A DNA stretch of 64,000 nucleotides from Luteibacter sp. UNC138MFCol5.1 (GTDB lineage: Bacteria > Pseudomonadota > Gammaproteobacteria > Xanthomonadales > Rhodanobacteraceae): contig NZ_FODZ01000004.1 in assembly GCF_900110505.1 (NCBI RefSeq), forward strand, positions 185,314 to 249,313. The letters are read 5' to 3'. A model generated the notes under the pieces. The model saw nothing but the letters and a program-made list of their open reading frames with translations. It did no database searches and was not told where the DNA came from. The position numbers and the translations under genes were made by a program. Below, piece after piece: positions 12,192 through 20,966 of this stretch. Each line of letters opens with the position of its first letter. Position 1 is the first letter of the stretch.

Positions 12192-13106
12192 ATGACCGAG
12201 ACCCTGCTCCAGGCGGTCCGCTTCTACGCGGATTCCCACGCGAACGCGGACGGTGTCGCGCGTACCCCGATCCCGGGTCTGACCGCGATCCGGGCAGGCA
12301 CGCCCAGCGAACTGCAATACGCGGTTTCGCGTCCCCTGATCGCGGTCGTCGTTCAAGGGCGCAAGCGCGTCATGCTTGGCAAGCAGACCTTCGACTTCGG
12401 TGCCGGCGACTCCATGCTCATCACCGCCGACGTCCCCACGGTCAGCCAGATCACCGCGGCCGACGCGAACGCGCCGTACTACTCGCTGGTCTTCGATCTG
12501 GATCCCACTGTCATCGAGGCGCTGGTTCTCGACATGAACATCGCCCAGGGCGAGTCGAGCGCCCCCGTGAGGGTCGATCCCACCGAGGCCGAGGTCGCCG
12601 ACGTCGCCCTGCGTATGATGCGTCTGCTCAACCGACCGTCGGCGCTTCCGGTGCTGCAGGCGGACATGATCAGGGAACTGCATTTCTGGATGCTTGCCGG
12701 ACGCCATGGGCCCGCGATCCGCAACCTGGGCATCGTCGAAAGCCACACGCGGCGTGTCGCCCGCGCCGTCGCATTGATCCGGTCGGAGTATGCGCGGCCC
12801 TTGCGGATCGAACGCCTGGCCGAGGCGGCCGGCATGAGTCCGTCCACGTTCCATCAGCACTTCCGTGCCGTGACACAACTGTCGCCACTGCAATTCCAGA
12901 AGCAACTGCGCCTGATCGAAGCGCGGCGGATGATGCTGTCGGAAGGCGCCTCGGCGAGCATCGCGGCATACGCCGTGGGCTACGAAAGCGTGCCGCAGTT
13001 CACGCGCGAATACGGCCGTCTGTTCGGCGCGCCGCCCGTGCGCGACATCAGGTTCTCGAGGGCGGCGACCGAGACGTCTCCACGGACCAGTCGCGGAATG
13101 CGATGA
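12192..13106 (+). CDS. AraC-family regulator (AraC_N cupin type)
   Basis: A 304-residue activator. Residues 30-180 form the AraC_N cupin sensor (LIAVVVQGRKRVMLG, FDFGAGDSMLIT). The C-terminal 100 residues hold two helix-turn-helix motifs: RIERLAEAAGMSPSTFHQHF, and YAVGYESVPQFTREYGRLFG. Start 12192 is chosen because the family N-terminus aligns there; the 54 upstream in-frame codons have a non-coding look. It is divergent from an SDR (11971) and overlaps the 3' end of the convergent LysR gene by 59 bp. Confidence 0.88.
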   Translation: MTETLLQAVRFYADSHANADGVARTPIPGLTAIRAGTPSELQYAVSRPLIAVVVQGRKRVMLGKQTFDFGAGDSMLITADVPTVSQITAADANAPYYSLVFDLDPTVIEALVLDMNIAQGESSAPVRVDPTEAEVADVALRMMRLLNRPSALPVLQADMIRELHFWMLAGRHGPAIRNLGIVESHTRRVARAVALIRSEYARPLRIERLAEAAGMSPSTFHQHFRAVTQLSPLQFQKQLRLIEARRMMLSEGASASIAAYAVGYESVPQFTREYGRLFGAPPVRDIRFSRAATETSPRTSRGMR

Positions 13107-13950
13107 CCGGGCCGTTCGACTCGTCCTTGCGGGAAATCAGCAGCAGCGTGGCCTGTTCCTCGAAGTCGGCGAGCGGCATGTAGATCAGTCCCGGCACATG
13201 GATGTCGCGTATGGGCTGCGGCACGAGCACGAGGCCGAGACCGGCCGCGGCCATCGTCAACACCGTCAGCGTGCTGGCGACGCGATGGCCGATGATCGGT
13301 TCGCCGCCTAGCGCTTTCCTCAACAGCTCGGTCTGGCTGCGATCGCCCGCGTTGGCGGCGTACGTGATGAAGGTTTCGCCGGACAGGTCGCGGCACCGCA
13401 CGTCGCTGAGGCGCGCCAGGCGGTGGCTGAGCGCCATCCCGATGACCCAGGGCCACGCGCCGACGACCTCGCTGGAAAGCGTGTCGGGAATGGGCAGCCC
13501 GACATCGGGGCAATAGCCGATGTCGATCCGGTTCTCGACGATCGCCTGTATCTGGTCCGCGGACGGCATTTCTTCGAGCTCGATGCTCACCATCGCGCGG
13601 GTCGCATGGAACGACTGGATGTGTTCCGGAAGGCGGCCCGCCAGCGCCGCGTTGCCGGAGAATCCGACCCGCACCCGGCCGACCTCGCCACGCGCGGCGC
13701 GCTGCGCCGTCCGACGCGCGTGCTCGGCCTGGGCAAGCGTGCGCTCGGCTTCCACACGGAAGAGGCGACCCGCCTCGGTCAGTTCGACCCGGCGCGTCGT
13801 GCGCGTGAGCAGGGTGACGCCAAGGTCTTCCTCGAGCGCGCGGATCTGCATGCTGAGGGCGGGCTGCACGATGTGCAGGCGCTCGGCGGCGCGGCCGAAG
13901 TGGCCCTCGTCCGCAACAGCCAGGAAGTATCGGAGATGCCGAAGATTCAT
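13048..13950 (-). CDS. LysR-family regulator of the amidohydrolase/hydrolase pair
   Basis: A 300-residue LTTR. The N-terminal MNLRHLRYFLAVADEGHFGR with AAERLHIVQPALSMQIRALE is the canonical winged HTH; the C-terminal two-thirds are the effector-binding periplasmic-protein fold. It is divergent from the amidohydrolase gene with a TGATC-N9-GATCA element between them, so it likely activates that pair in response to its substrate. Its 3' end overlaps the AraC gene by 59 bp on the other strand. Confidence 0.92.
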   Translation of the reverse strand: MNLRHLRYFLAVADEGHFGRAAERLHIVQPALSMQIRALEEDLGVTLLTRTTRRVELTEAGRLFRVEAERTLAQAEHARRTAQRAARGEVGRVRVGFSGNAALAGRLPEHIQSFHATRAMVSIELEEMPSADQIQAIVENRIDIGYCPDVGLPIPDTLSSEVVGAWPWVIGMALSHRLARLSDVRCRDLSGETFITYAANAGDRSQTELLRKALGGEPIIGHRVASTLTVLTMAAAGLGLVLVPQPIRDIHVPGLIYMPLADFEEQATLLLISRKDESNGPVIAFRDWSVETSRSPPSRT

Positions 13951-13966
13951 CGATTATCACCGTGAA

Positions 13967-13985
13967 TGATCAATCGGTCAGATCA
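13967..13985. promoter_or_regulatory. LysR-type box (TGATC-N9-GATCA)
   Basis: A 19-bp interrupted palindrome with 5-bp arms, 17 bp upstream of the LysR start and 72 bp upstream of the amidohydrolase start. It contains the T-N11-A core expected of LysR-family binding sites. Confidence 0.5.
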
Positions 13986-14056
13986 ATATATTTCAGTTTC
14001 CAATGCCGCGCACCCATCCTTTTCCTCGCCCCCCCAAACAGCCCGAGGAAATCGAC

Positions 14057-15001
14057 ATGTCCGCCGCGAATCGCATCGATGTTCACCAACATGTGGTCCC
14101 GCCGTTCTGGTCCGACGCGCTCCCCGCGTTCGGCGGCGATCCGTCCGGCTGGAACAGCCCGGCGTGGAGCCCCGAAGCCGCCATCGCCTTCATGGATAGC
14201 CAGCAGATCGCCACCGGTGTCCTCTCCCTGACCGCGCCGGGCATTACCGGATGGCAGGGCACGGCGCGGCGCGACATGGCGCGCCGCGTGAACGAGTACA
14301 CCGCCTCGCTCGTGCAGAAGCGACCGGACCGCTTTGGTAATTTCGCCACGCTTCCGCTGCCGGACGTGGACGGCGCGCTGGACGAGATCCGTTATGCGTT
14401 CGATACGCTGAAAGCGGACGGCGTCGTGCTGCTCAGCAACTACCACGGCATGTACCTGGGCGATCGCTACTTCGACGCGGTGTGGGCGGAACTCGACCGC
14501 CGCGGCGCAGCGGTGTTCGTCCACCCCAGCAAGCCCGCCATCCAGACGATCGACGGCATTCCCGGCCCGATCGTCGATTACCCGTTCGATACCACCCGTT
14601 GCGCCGTCGACATGGTGCTCAACGGCGTGATGGACCGCTACCGCAACGTGAAGGTCATCCTTTCGCATGCCGGCGGATTCCTGCCGTACGCGGCTTACCG
14701 GTTCGCGGAGCTCGCCAACGCCGTGCGCCCGGACGCGAAGCCGCCGGCCCAGATCATCGAGTCCTTCCAGCGGTTCTACTTCGATACCGCGTTGTCTTCC
14801 GGTCCGTCCGCGCTGCTCGGGCTGAAGACGTTCGTGGGAGCGGGGCGTGTGCTTTACGGCAGTGATTTCCCGTACGCACCCGCCCGGGTGGGCGCATCGT
14901 TCACGGCGATGCTCGACGCGTCCGACGCGTTCACCTCCGACGAGAAGGCCGCGGTGAACGCCGGTAACGCGCGGGGCCTGTTCCCGCGTCTCGATCGATA
15001 G
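14057..15001 (+). CDS. Amidohydrolase 2 family protein (ACMSD-like)
   Basis: A 314-residue metal-dependent hydrolase or decarboxylase. Metal ligands visible: the HxH of DVHQHVVP near the N-terminus, the histidine in FVHPSKP, SHAGGFLPY, and the late aspartate in YGSDFPYAP. This set is the ACMSD/amidohydrolase-2 pattern, whose members include aromatic acid decarboxylases. Start 14057 follows GAGGAA at good spacing. It is followed after 10 bp by an alpha/beta hydrolase and is divergent from a LysR gene, so the three probably form an inducible degradation module. Confidence 0.88.
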   Translation: MSAANRIDVHQHVVPPFWSDALPAFGGDPSGWNSPAWSPEAAIAFMDSQQIATGVLSLTAPGITGWQGTARRDMARRVNEYTASLVQKRPDRFGNFATLPLPDVDGALDEIRYAFDTLKADGVVLLSNYHGMYLGDRYFDAVWAELDRRGAAVFVHPSKPAIQTIDGIPGPIVDYPFDTTRCAVDMVLNGVMDRYRNVKVILSHAGGFLPYAAYRFAELANAVRPDAKPPAQIIESFQRFYFDTALSSGPSALLGLKTFVGAGRVLYGSDFPYAPARVGASFTAMLDASDAFTSDEKAAVNAGNARGLFPRLDR

Positions 15002-15011
15002 GAGCGAAGCG

Positions 15012-15893
15012 ATGGCCCCGACATTCGCACACAGAGATCATGTTCTTCAGGCGCCGGACGGCGCGAGGCTATCCGTGCGGTCGTGCGGTCCCGAGTCCGG
15101 CGTCCCGGTGGTGCTGATCGCAGGCTGGCCGCAGACGCTGCATGCCTGGCGCGCCGTGCAGGAAAAACTCGCCGATGCGGGCATCCGCTCGATCGCGCTG
15201 GACCCGCCCGGGCTCGGCGAATCCGATCCGATCGGTGACGCGGCGAACTACGCGACGCCCGAGGTCGCCCGACGCATGGCCGCCGCGCTCGCATTGGCCG
15301 GGGTCGATCGCTTCGTCCTCGTGGGACACGACGTGGGCGCTTGGATCGCCTACGCGTGGGCCAGCCTGATGCCACAGGGCATCGCCGGGCTCATGTTGCA
15401 GGATGCCGCCATTCCGGGCGCGTTTCCCGACGGTTTCCTGTCGATAGGCAACGCCGCGCGCGTCTTCCAGTTCGCGTTCAACGCGGTACCCGAGCTCCCC
15501 GAGCGCCTGACGCGAGGCCGGGAGCGTGTGTACCTCGACTGGTTGTTCGAAACGAAGACGCGCGTGGCCGGCGCCGTCACCGCGGAAGACATCTCGGTCT
15601 ACATGCGCTGCTATGGCCAGCCGGAACGCATGTCGGCCGGATTCAACTACTACCGCGCCGTGCCGGCGAGCATCGACGCGCTGAACGACGTCGCGCCGCT
15701 CACGATGCCGGTGCTCGCCCTCGGCGCGGAGTTCGGTGTCGGGGCGATGATGGGGAAGGTGCTCGAGCCGCGCTGCACGGACCTGAAAAGCGTCGTCGTG
15801 GCCGGATCGGGACATTTCATTCCGGAGGAAGCCCCGGACGTCGTGTGTCGGGAGCTGCAGGCACTGATCGCGCGGACGTCGATGCCGGGTTGA
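15012..15893 (+). CDS. Alpha/beta hydrolase (epoxide hydrolase/dehalogenase-like)
   Basis: A 293-residue alpha/beta hydrolase. The nucleophile elbow GHDVGAW has Asp in place of Ser, pointing to the epoxide-hydrolase/haloalkane-dehalogenase branch; GWPQTLHAW is the HGxP-like oxyanion region and GSGHFIPEE carries the catalytic histidine. It lies 10 bp after the amidohydrolase with a GGAGCG ribosome site, and both are likely controlled by the LysR at 13950. Substrate unknown. Confidence 0.88.
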   Translation: MAPTFAHRDHVLQAPDGARLSVRSCGPESGVPVVLIAGWPQTLHAWRAVQEKLADAGIRSIALDPPGLGESDPIGDAANYATPEVARRMAAALALAGVDRFVLVGHDVGAWIAYAWASLMPQGIAGLMLQDAAIPGAFPDGFLSIGNAARVFQFAFNAVPELPERLTRGRERVYLDWLFETKTRVAGAVTAEDISVYMRCYGQPERMSAGFNYYRAVPASIDALNDVAPLTMPVLALGAEFGVGAMMGKVLEPRCTDLKSVVVAGSGHFIPEEAPDVVCRELQALIARTSMPG

Positions 15894-15916
15894 CGCATCG
15901 CGTCCGCGCATCGTCG

Positions 15917-15968
15917 TTGACAGTGCTGTCCGGCCGCCACTAATGTATCGACCAGTACATTAGTGGCG
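15917..15968 (+). promoter_or_regulatory. MFS promoter covered by a 13-bp perfect palindrome
   Basis: A consensus -35 TTGACA (15917-15922) is followed by an inverted repeat CGCCACTAATGTA-like arm (15935-15947) and its exact complement (15956-15968), separated by 8 nt. The -10 (near TAATGT, 15941-15946) and the transcription start would be inside the palindrome, the layout of a repressor operator. No adjacent gene is an obvious match, so the repressor is unassigned. Confidence 0.72.
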
Positions 15969-15979
15969 AGGCCACCCCC

Positions 15980-17200
15980 GTGACGACATCCACCTCGATT
16001 CCGGCAGCCGCGGCTGCCGACGGCGAACGCTTGCCGTATTCCGCGTTGCTCGCACTCGCGATGACAGGCTTCATCTGCATCGTCACGGAGACGCTGCCGG
16101 CAGGGCTCCTGCCGATGATGGCCGCCGGCCTCGGCGTGTCGACCTCGTTCGCGGGCCAGACGGTCACCGCCTATGCGCTCGGCTCGCTGCTGGCGGCCAT
16201 ACCACTCACGCTGGCCACGCGAGGCTGGCGTCGGCGCAACGTGCTGCTGCTGACCATCGTCGGCTTCCTCGTCTTCAATTCGATCACGGCGTTGTCGTCG
16301 AACTACGGGGTGACGCTGGTCGCGCGCTTCTTCGCGGGCGTGTCGGCCGGACTCGCATGGAGCCTTCTGGCCGGTTACGCGCGCCGCATGGTGCCCACGC
16401 ACCAACAGGGCAGGGCGCTGGCGGTGGCGATGGTCGGCACGCCGATCGCGTTGTCGCTCGGCGTGCCGCTGGGCACATGGCTCGGCACCCTGATCGGTTG
16501 GCGCAGCGCGTTCGCCGTCATGTCGGCGCTCACGCTGGTGTTGATCGCGTGGGTCGTGGCGAAAGTACCGGACTATCCGGGCCAGACCGGCCAGGAGCGG
16601 CTGCCGTTGCGCCGGGTGTTCACGACACCGGGTGTGCGTCCCGTGCTCGGCGTGGTGATCGCCTGGATGCTGGCGCACAACATCCTCTACACCTACGTCG
16701 CGCCATTCGTCGCGCAGGCCGGTCTCGAGGCGCGCGTGGACGTGGTGCTTCTGGTCTTCGGCCTGGCCGCGCTGGTGGCGATCGGCATCGCGGGCCGTCT
16801 CGTCGACCATCACCTGCGCGCCACGGTGCTGGCCAGCCTCGCGATCTTCGCGGCCGTATCGCTTCTCTTCGTCTGGCTCGCACGCGTGCCGGCCGCCATC
16901 TATGTCGGCGTGGCGCTGTGGGGACTGACCTTCGGCGGCGCGGCCACGCTGTTGCAGACCGCGTTGGCCGACACCGCCGGCGACGGTGCCGATGTCGCGC
17001 TGTCGATGAACGTGGTCGCGTGGAACGGCGCCATCGCCGGCGGCGGTCTGCTGGGCGGCGTGCTCCTGGAAACATGGGGTGCGTCATCGTTCCCACCGGC
17101 GCTGGTGGTGCTGCTGGTCATCGGTTTCGGCATCGTGGCGGTCGCGCGCACGCATGGTTTCAGGGCCGGCTCACGCCACGGGCACGTCGTGGGGCATTGA
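15980..17200 (+). CDS. MFS drug/sugar-type efflux transporter (DHA1)
   Basis: A 406-residue major facilitator with about twelve hydrophobic segments, of the DHA1 (AraJ/SotB-like) group. The N-terminus (GFICIVTETLPAGLLPMM) has the E-x-LPAGLL pattern of these exporters; AGLAWSLLAGYARRMVPTHQ in TM4-loop and the LGVPLGTWLG helix also fit. It starts with GTG at 15980, 8 bp after GCGAGG. The strong promoter with an operator suggests an inducible pump. Confidence 0.88.
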   Translation: MTTSTSIPAAAAADGERLPYSALLALAMTGFICIVTETLPAGLLPMMAAGLGVSTSFAGQTVTAYALGSLLAAIPLTLATRGWRRRNVLLLTIVGFLVFNSITALSSNYGVTLVARFFAGVSAGLAWSLLAGYARRMVPTHQQGRALAVAMVGTPIALSLGVPLGTWLGTLIGWRSAFAVMSALTLVLIAWVVAKVPDYPGQTGQERLPLRRVFTTPGVRPVLGVVIAWMLAHNILYTYVAPFVAQAGLEARVDVVLLVFGLAALVAIGIAGRLVDHHLRATVLASLAIFAAVSLLFVWLARVPAAIYVGVALWGLTFGGAATLLQTALADTAGDGADVALSMNVVAWNGAIAGGGLLGGVLLETWGASSFPPALVVLLVIGFGIVAVARTHGFRAGSRHGHVVGH

Positions 17201-17257
17201 GGCCTCGACGCACCCGGGTTTTCGCATGCCGTTCCGCATCGATCGCGATCCCGTACC

Positions 17258-18286
17258 ATGACGGGGATGACCACGCGCCGCCGGGACGAACCGACACCCA
17301 TGACCGACACGCCTTCGAACCTCCGGCTCGCGGCGCGAGACGTACCCTTTCCCTCGTCCGTCAGCGACGCCGCGCGCGCATCGCTCGAGCGTCTCGTGGG
17401 CGCCGACGGCGTTCCGGTCAACGCGCGCTACGTGATGCCGCCGCCGGAGGATCGTGCGGCGTGGTCGCGGATGAAGACGGCCGTCGACGCGCAGTACGGC
17501 GCCGCCGCGCGCGAGGCGGCCGGAGCGCTAGTCTCGACGGTTGAGACGATCACGCTCGGCGACACCGTCGTGCACGTGGCGACGCCTGCCGGTGCCGTTC
17601 GCGCCGACCGTGCGTACATCGAACTGCATGGCGGCGCGCTCGTGTTCGGCGGCGGCGAAGCGTGCGCGGTCGGCGCACGGAAGCAGGCGGACCTGCACGG
17701 CGTGCCCTGCTATGGCGTGGATTACCGGACCCCGCCGGACCATCCGTATCCCGCCGCGCTCGACGATTGCCTCGTGACGTATCGCCATCTGCTCGAACGG
17801 CATGCACCGGAGCACATCATCGTGGGTGGTCGTTCCGCTGGAGGGAACCTCGCCGCGGCGATGCTGCTGCGGGCGCGGGACGAAGGCCTCCCGATGCCGG
17901 CGGCGCTGGTGCTCCTGTCACCGGAGGTCGACCTCACCGAATCCGGCGACAGCTTCGAGGTCAACCGCTTCGTGGACGTCGTGCTCGTCGGATCGCTGAT
18001 GTCCAACAACCGTCTTTACGCGGACGGCGCGGATCTCTCGGCTCCTTATCTGTCACCGCTGTTCGGCGACCTGGCGGGTTTTCCGCCGACCTTCCTGCAG
18101 AGCGGCACGCGGGACCTGTTCCTGTCGAACGCGGTGCGCATGCACCGGAAGCTGCGCAAGGCGGGCGTGCACGCCGAGCTGCATGTGTTCGAGGCGATGC
18201 CGCACGGCGGCTTCGGTGGGCACACGCCCGAAGACGACGAGCTGGCCGCCGAGGTGCGGGCGTTCGTCGCCTCGCAGTGGGGATAG
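17258..18286 (+). CDS. Alpha/beta hydrolase, hormone-sensitive-lipase (HSL) family esterase
   Basis: A 342-residue esterase. The oxyanion motif is HGGALVFGGG (HGGG-like), the nucleophile is Ser in GRSAGGN, the acid is Asp in GTRDLF and the base is His in MPHGGF, so the triad is complete. The start is uncertain: 17258, 17267 and 17300 are all in frame and none has a strong ribosome site. It sits 58 bp after the MFS gene and may share its transcript. Likely a carboxylesterase for small esters. Confidence 0.87.
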   Translation: MTGMTTRRRDEPTPMTDTPSNLRLAARDVPFPSSVSDAARASLERLVGADGVPVNARYVMPPPEDRAAWSRMKTAVDAQYGAAAREAAGALVSTVETITLGDTVVHVATPAGAVRADRAYIELHGGALVFGGGEACAVGARKQADLHGVPCYGVDYRTPPDHPYPAALDDCLVTYRHLLERHAPEHIIVGGRSAGGNLAAAMLLRARDEGLPMPAALVLLSPEVDLTESGDSFEVNRFVDVVLVGSLMSNNRLYADGADLSAPYLSPLFGDLAGFPPTFLQSGTRDLFLSNAVRMHRKLRKAGVHAELHVFEAMPHGGFGGHTPEDDELAAEVRAFVASQWG

Positions 18287-18335
18287 GAAACGCGATGAAG
18301 CCGCGCGTCGCTGCGACGCGCGGCTTCGTGATCGG

Positions 18336-19085
18336 TCAGACGGCGACCATGCCGCCGTCGACGGTCAGTTCGGCGCCCGCGATATAGGCGCTTTCGCTCG
18401 ACGCGAGGAAGAGCACCGCATTGGCGACTTCTTCAGGGCGTCCGATGCGGCCGAGCGGGACGAGCTGCGTGAACGCTTCCTCGACGCCGGGGCGTACGTC
18501 GAGATAGTCGCGCATCATGCGCGTCTCCGTCGCACCGGGTGCGACGACGTTCACGCGGATGCCGCGGTCCTTGAGGTCCGCGGTCCAGCTGCGGGCGAAC
18601 GACCGGACGGTCGCCTTGGTCGCGTTGTAGAGCGACTGCCCCGGAAATCCCTTGCTGCCGGCGACCGATCCGTTCAGGACGATCGTCGCGCCGGCGCCCA
18701 GCAGCGGCAGGGCCTTCTGCACCGAGAAGAGCAGTCCGCGGACGTTGAGACCGAACATGCGGTCGAAGTCGTCCTCGCCGATCTCGCCGAGGGGCTTCGC
18801 CCCGGTGTCCGCGATACCCGCGTTCGCGAAGACGACGTCCAGCTTGCCGTGATCCGCGCGGATGCGGTCGTACAGGCGATCGAGGTCGGCGAGATTCGAC
18901 GCGTCGCCCTGAACGCCCACCGCGCCGGCGCCGATCTCCGCCACCGCGGCGTCGAGGCGATCCTGCCGGCGCCCGGTGATGTACACGTGGGCGCCTTCCG
19001 CCGCGAACGCCTTGGCCGTCGCCAGCCCGATGCCCTCGCTGCCGCCCGTCACGACCACGACCTTGCCCCCGAAACGCTTTGCCAT
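18336..19085 (-). CDS. Short-chain dehydrogenase/reductase (TetR-linked)
   Basis: Classical SDR of 249 residues: TGGSEGIG cofactor loop, NAGIAD strand 4, YNATK active site and C-terminal VDGGMV. Start 19085 has a good ribosome site (AAAGGAT) and agrees with the family N-terminus; the longer in-frame reading runs through the operator and the TetR coding region. It is divergent from the TetR gene at 19162 across 76 bp carrying two matched palindromes. Confidence 0.9.
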   Translation of the reverse strand: MAKRFGGKVVVVTGGSEGIGLATAKAFAAEGAHVYITGRRQDRLDAAVAEIGAGAVGVQGDASNLADLDRLYDRIRADHGKLDVVFANAGIADTGAKPLGEIGEDDFDRMFGLNVRGLLFSVQKALPLLGAGATIVLNGSVAGSKGFPGQSLYNATKATVRSFARSWTADLKDRGIRVNVVAPGATETRMMRDYLDVRPGVEEAFTQLVPLGRIGRPEEVANAVLFLASSESAYIAGAELTVDGGMVAV

Positions 19086-19099
19086 ACCGGATCCTTTAA

Positions 19100-19146
19100 T
19101 AAGTGGAGAATTGCTCCACTTACTATATGGAGGCATCATCCACTTT
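19100..19146. promoter_or_regulatory. Double TetR operator between SDR and tetR
   Basis: Site 1 is a perfect palindrome TAAGTGGAG-AATTG-CTCCACTTA (19100-19122). Site 2, 24 bp on (19124-19146), is TATATGGAG-GCATC-ATCCACTTT with the same 9-5-9 geometry but degenerate arms. Both lie in the 76-bp divergent region, so one repressor can shut both genes. Confidence 0.78.
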
Positions 19147-19161
19147 GCAACCGGAGACCGC

Positions 19162-19731
19162 ATGAGCACCGACAGCCCGCCGATCGAGGAAACCCCCTTA
19201 CGCGCCGACGCCGCGCGCAACCGCGAGCGCATCCTCGAGGCGGCGGACGAGGTGTTCTCCGAACGCGGCGCCGATGCGTCGCTCGACGACATCGCCAGGC
19301 GGGCGAAGGTTGGCATCGGCACCCTCTATCGCCGTTTCCCCACGCGCGACGCGCTGCTCGCGGCACTGTGCGATGAACGGATGTTCGCGCTCGCCGCCAA
19401 CAGCCGCACGCGTGACGACACCATGGAGCCTGGGGCGTCGCTTCGCACATTCATGGTCGAGCTCGCGACGCATGCGAGCCACTACCAGGGTCTCGCCGTC
19501 GTGCTTGGCGCGGTGCTACAGAGTCAGACCGCCGGATGCCACGCGGGCGCAGCCGAAGGCATGCGACTGCTCGACCGGGCGAAGAGAGAGAATGCGGTCG
19601 CGATGGACGTTTCGTTTGACGACCTGCTCTGCGTGATCACGGCGACATCGCTCGCGGCCGGGCAGGGTGGCCCGAAGTCACGTATCACGCACCTGATCGA
19701 CATGTTCTTCAACGGAATCAAGCGCGGCTGA
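19162..19731 (+). CDS. TetR-family regulator
   Basis: A 189-residue TetR protein: N-terminal HTH (RERILEAADEVFSERG, ASLDDIARRAKVGIGTLYRRF) and a helical C-terminal sensor ending FFNGIKRG. Start 19162 is preceded by CGGAGA. It is divergent from an SDR it most likely represses through the double palindrome between them. The SDR and TetR pair is a frequent xenobiotic-response arrangement. Confidence 0.9.
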   Translation: MSTDSPPIEETPLRADAARNRERILEAADEVFSERGADASLDDIARRAKVGIGTLYRRFPTRDALLAALCDERMFALAANSRTRDDTMEPGASLRTFMVELATHASHYQGLAVVLGAVLQSQTAGCHAGAAEGMRLLDRAKRENAVAMDVSFDDLLCVITATSLAAGQGGPKSRITHLIDMFFNGIKRG

Positions 19732-19750
19732 CGAAAGCCGTATCGCCGTG

Positions 19751-20368
19751 TCATGCCGCCCTTGCTGTGGAGAAATGCTCGTCGAACCGGGTGAGCGCTT
19801 CGTCGAATGCCTGTGACAGGGCGTCGCTGGACAGGAACGCGGTCGCCTGCAAGGGCAGGAAATGCAGGGAATGCAGGCCGATGCACTTCAGCGCGGCAGT
19901 GAGGTAGGGCCGCAGGAAATCAGGCTGGCTCGCTCCCTCGTCCGCGAACACTCCCCCCGAAGCCACGGCGATATAGACCGGTCGATCCTTCAGCAATCCG
20001 ACTTTCTGACCGGGAGCCTTCGATGCGAACGTGCGGCCGGAACGCAGAACCTGATCGATCCAGGCCTTCAGGACCGACGGGATCGTGAAGTTGTTCATCG
20101 GTGTTCCTATCACCACCGCATCGGCCATTTCCAGTTCGCAGATGAGTTCCTCGGACAATTGCATGCATGCCGGGTCGACCTCTTCGTGCGGGTTGGAAAG
20201 GGCGCGCGCATAGTCTTCCGTGGCGTGCGGAATCGGGTTCCGCCCGAGGTCGCGGCGTGTGACCGAAGCACCCGGATAGAGATCGAGGATGCGGTCGACC
20301 ATGCCCGCCGATAATGCGCGGCTGTAAGACTCGGGGCGAGGGCTGCAGTCGATATGAAGGATTTTCAT
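19751..20368 (-). CDS. azoR: FMN-dependent NADH-azoreductase (AzoR family)
   Basis: A 205-residue flavodoxin-like quinone/azo reductase. MKILHIDCSPRPESYSR carries the FMN phosphate loop, GTPMNNFTIPSVLKAWIDQV is the diagnostic AzoR segment, and ASGGVF forms the second flavin loop. It reduces quinones and azo bonds with NADH as a two-electron detoxifier. It is convergent with the TetR gene, 19 bp apart, and sits among other redox genes. Confidence 0.9.
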   Translation of the reverse strand: MKILHIDCSPRPESYSRALSAGMVDRILDLYPGASVTRRDLGRNPIPHATEDYARALSNPHEEVDPACMQLSEELICELEMADAVVIGTPMNNFTIPSVLKAWIDQVLRSGRTFASKAPGQKVGLLKDRPVYIAVASGGVFADEGASQPDFLRPYLTAALKCIGLHSLHFLPLQATAFLSSDALSQAFDEALTRFDEHFSTARAA

Positions 20369-20460
20369 GGGTCAAGTCCAGTTCTGAATAAAATACTTTC
20401 TCGCACCGCCGTTCCGCCAGGACGAGAATCCGGAGCGTGGATTCGCGTTTGATCGCCGCA

Positions 20461-20892
20461 TCAGAGCGGCTGGGCGAAATGCATGCCGCGGGCGAGAAGC
20501 CCCTGGCGAAAATAGAAGCGCTGTCCCAGGTCGTTGGAGAGCGCGGTGTCGAGGACGAGGAAGTGGCAAGCCTGGCGTCGACCTTCTTCCCTCAACTCGG
20601 CGATCAGGTCGCCCCCTACACCCTGACCACGGGCTCCTTCGCTCGATACGAGGTCGTCGACATAGAGGAACCGGCCATAAAGAAGGTTCTCGACGATCCG
20701 GTACCCCGCGAGCGCGATGGGCTGATCGCGGCGCCAGGCGGCGAGCAGCAGATAGCCGGACGCGGCTTGCCGGCGCACCTGGGCTACGAAAGCGTCCGGA
20801 GTCCGCAGATGGGGCCTTAGCTGGTGGATGATTGGAAAACACGATCTGAGTTCGTCGTCGGTTTCAACGAGTCCCATCTCATACCGATGCAT
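20461..20892 (-). CDS. GNAT family acetyltransferase
   Basis: A 143-residue acetyltransferase. The acetyl-CoA loop is SEGARGQGVGGDLI (R-G-x-G-V-G), preceded by a beta-strand FLYVDDLV. Start 20892 is chosen for the AAGGA ribosome site 8 nt upstream; the 21-codon longer reading is poorly supported. It is divergent from a MocR/PdxR-type regulator across 74 bp; GNAT plus MocR pairs occur elsewhere, so the regulator may control this gene. Substrate unknown. Confidence 0.85.
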   Translation of the reverse strand: MHRYEMGLVETDDELRSCFPIIHQLRPHLRTPDAFVAQVRRQAASGYLLLAAWRRDQPIALAGYRIVENLLYGRFLYVDDLVSSEGARGQGVGGDLIAELREEGRRQACHFLVLDTALSNDLGQRFYFRQGLLARGMHFAQPL

Positions 20893-20966
20893 GTGGAAGG
20901 TCCTTGTCGTCTTTCGGTCACTGTAGGAGACTGTTGCCCCATGGCACAGGTACAAGAACGGCGTTT

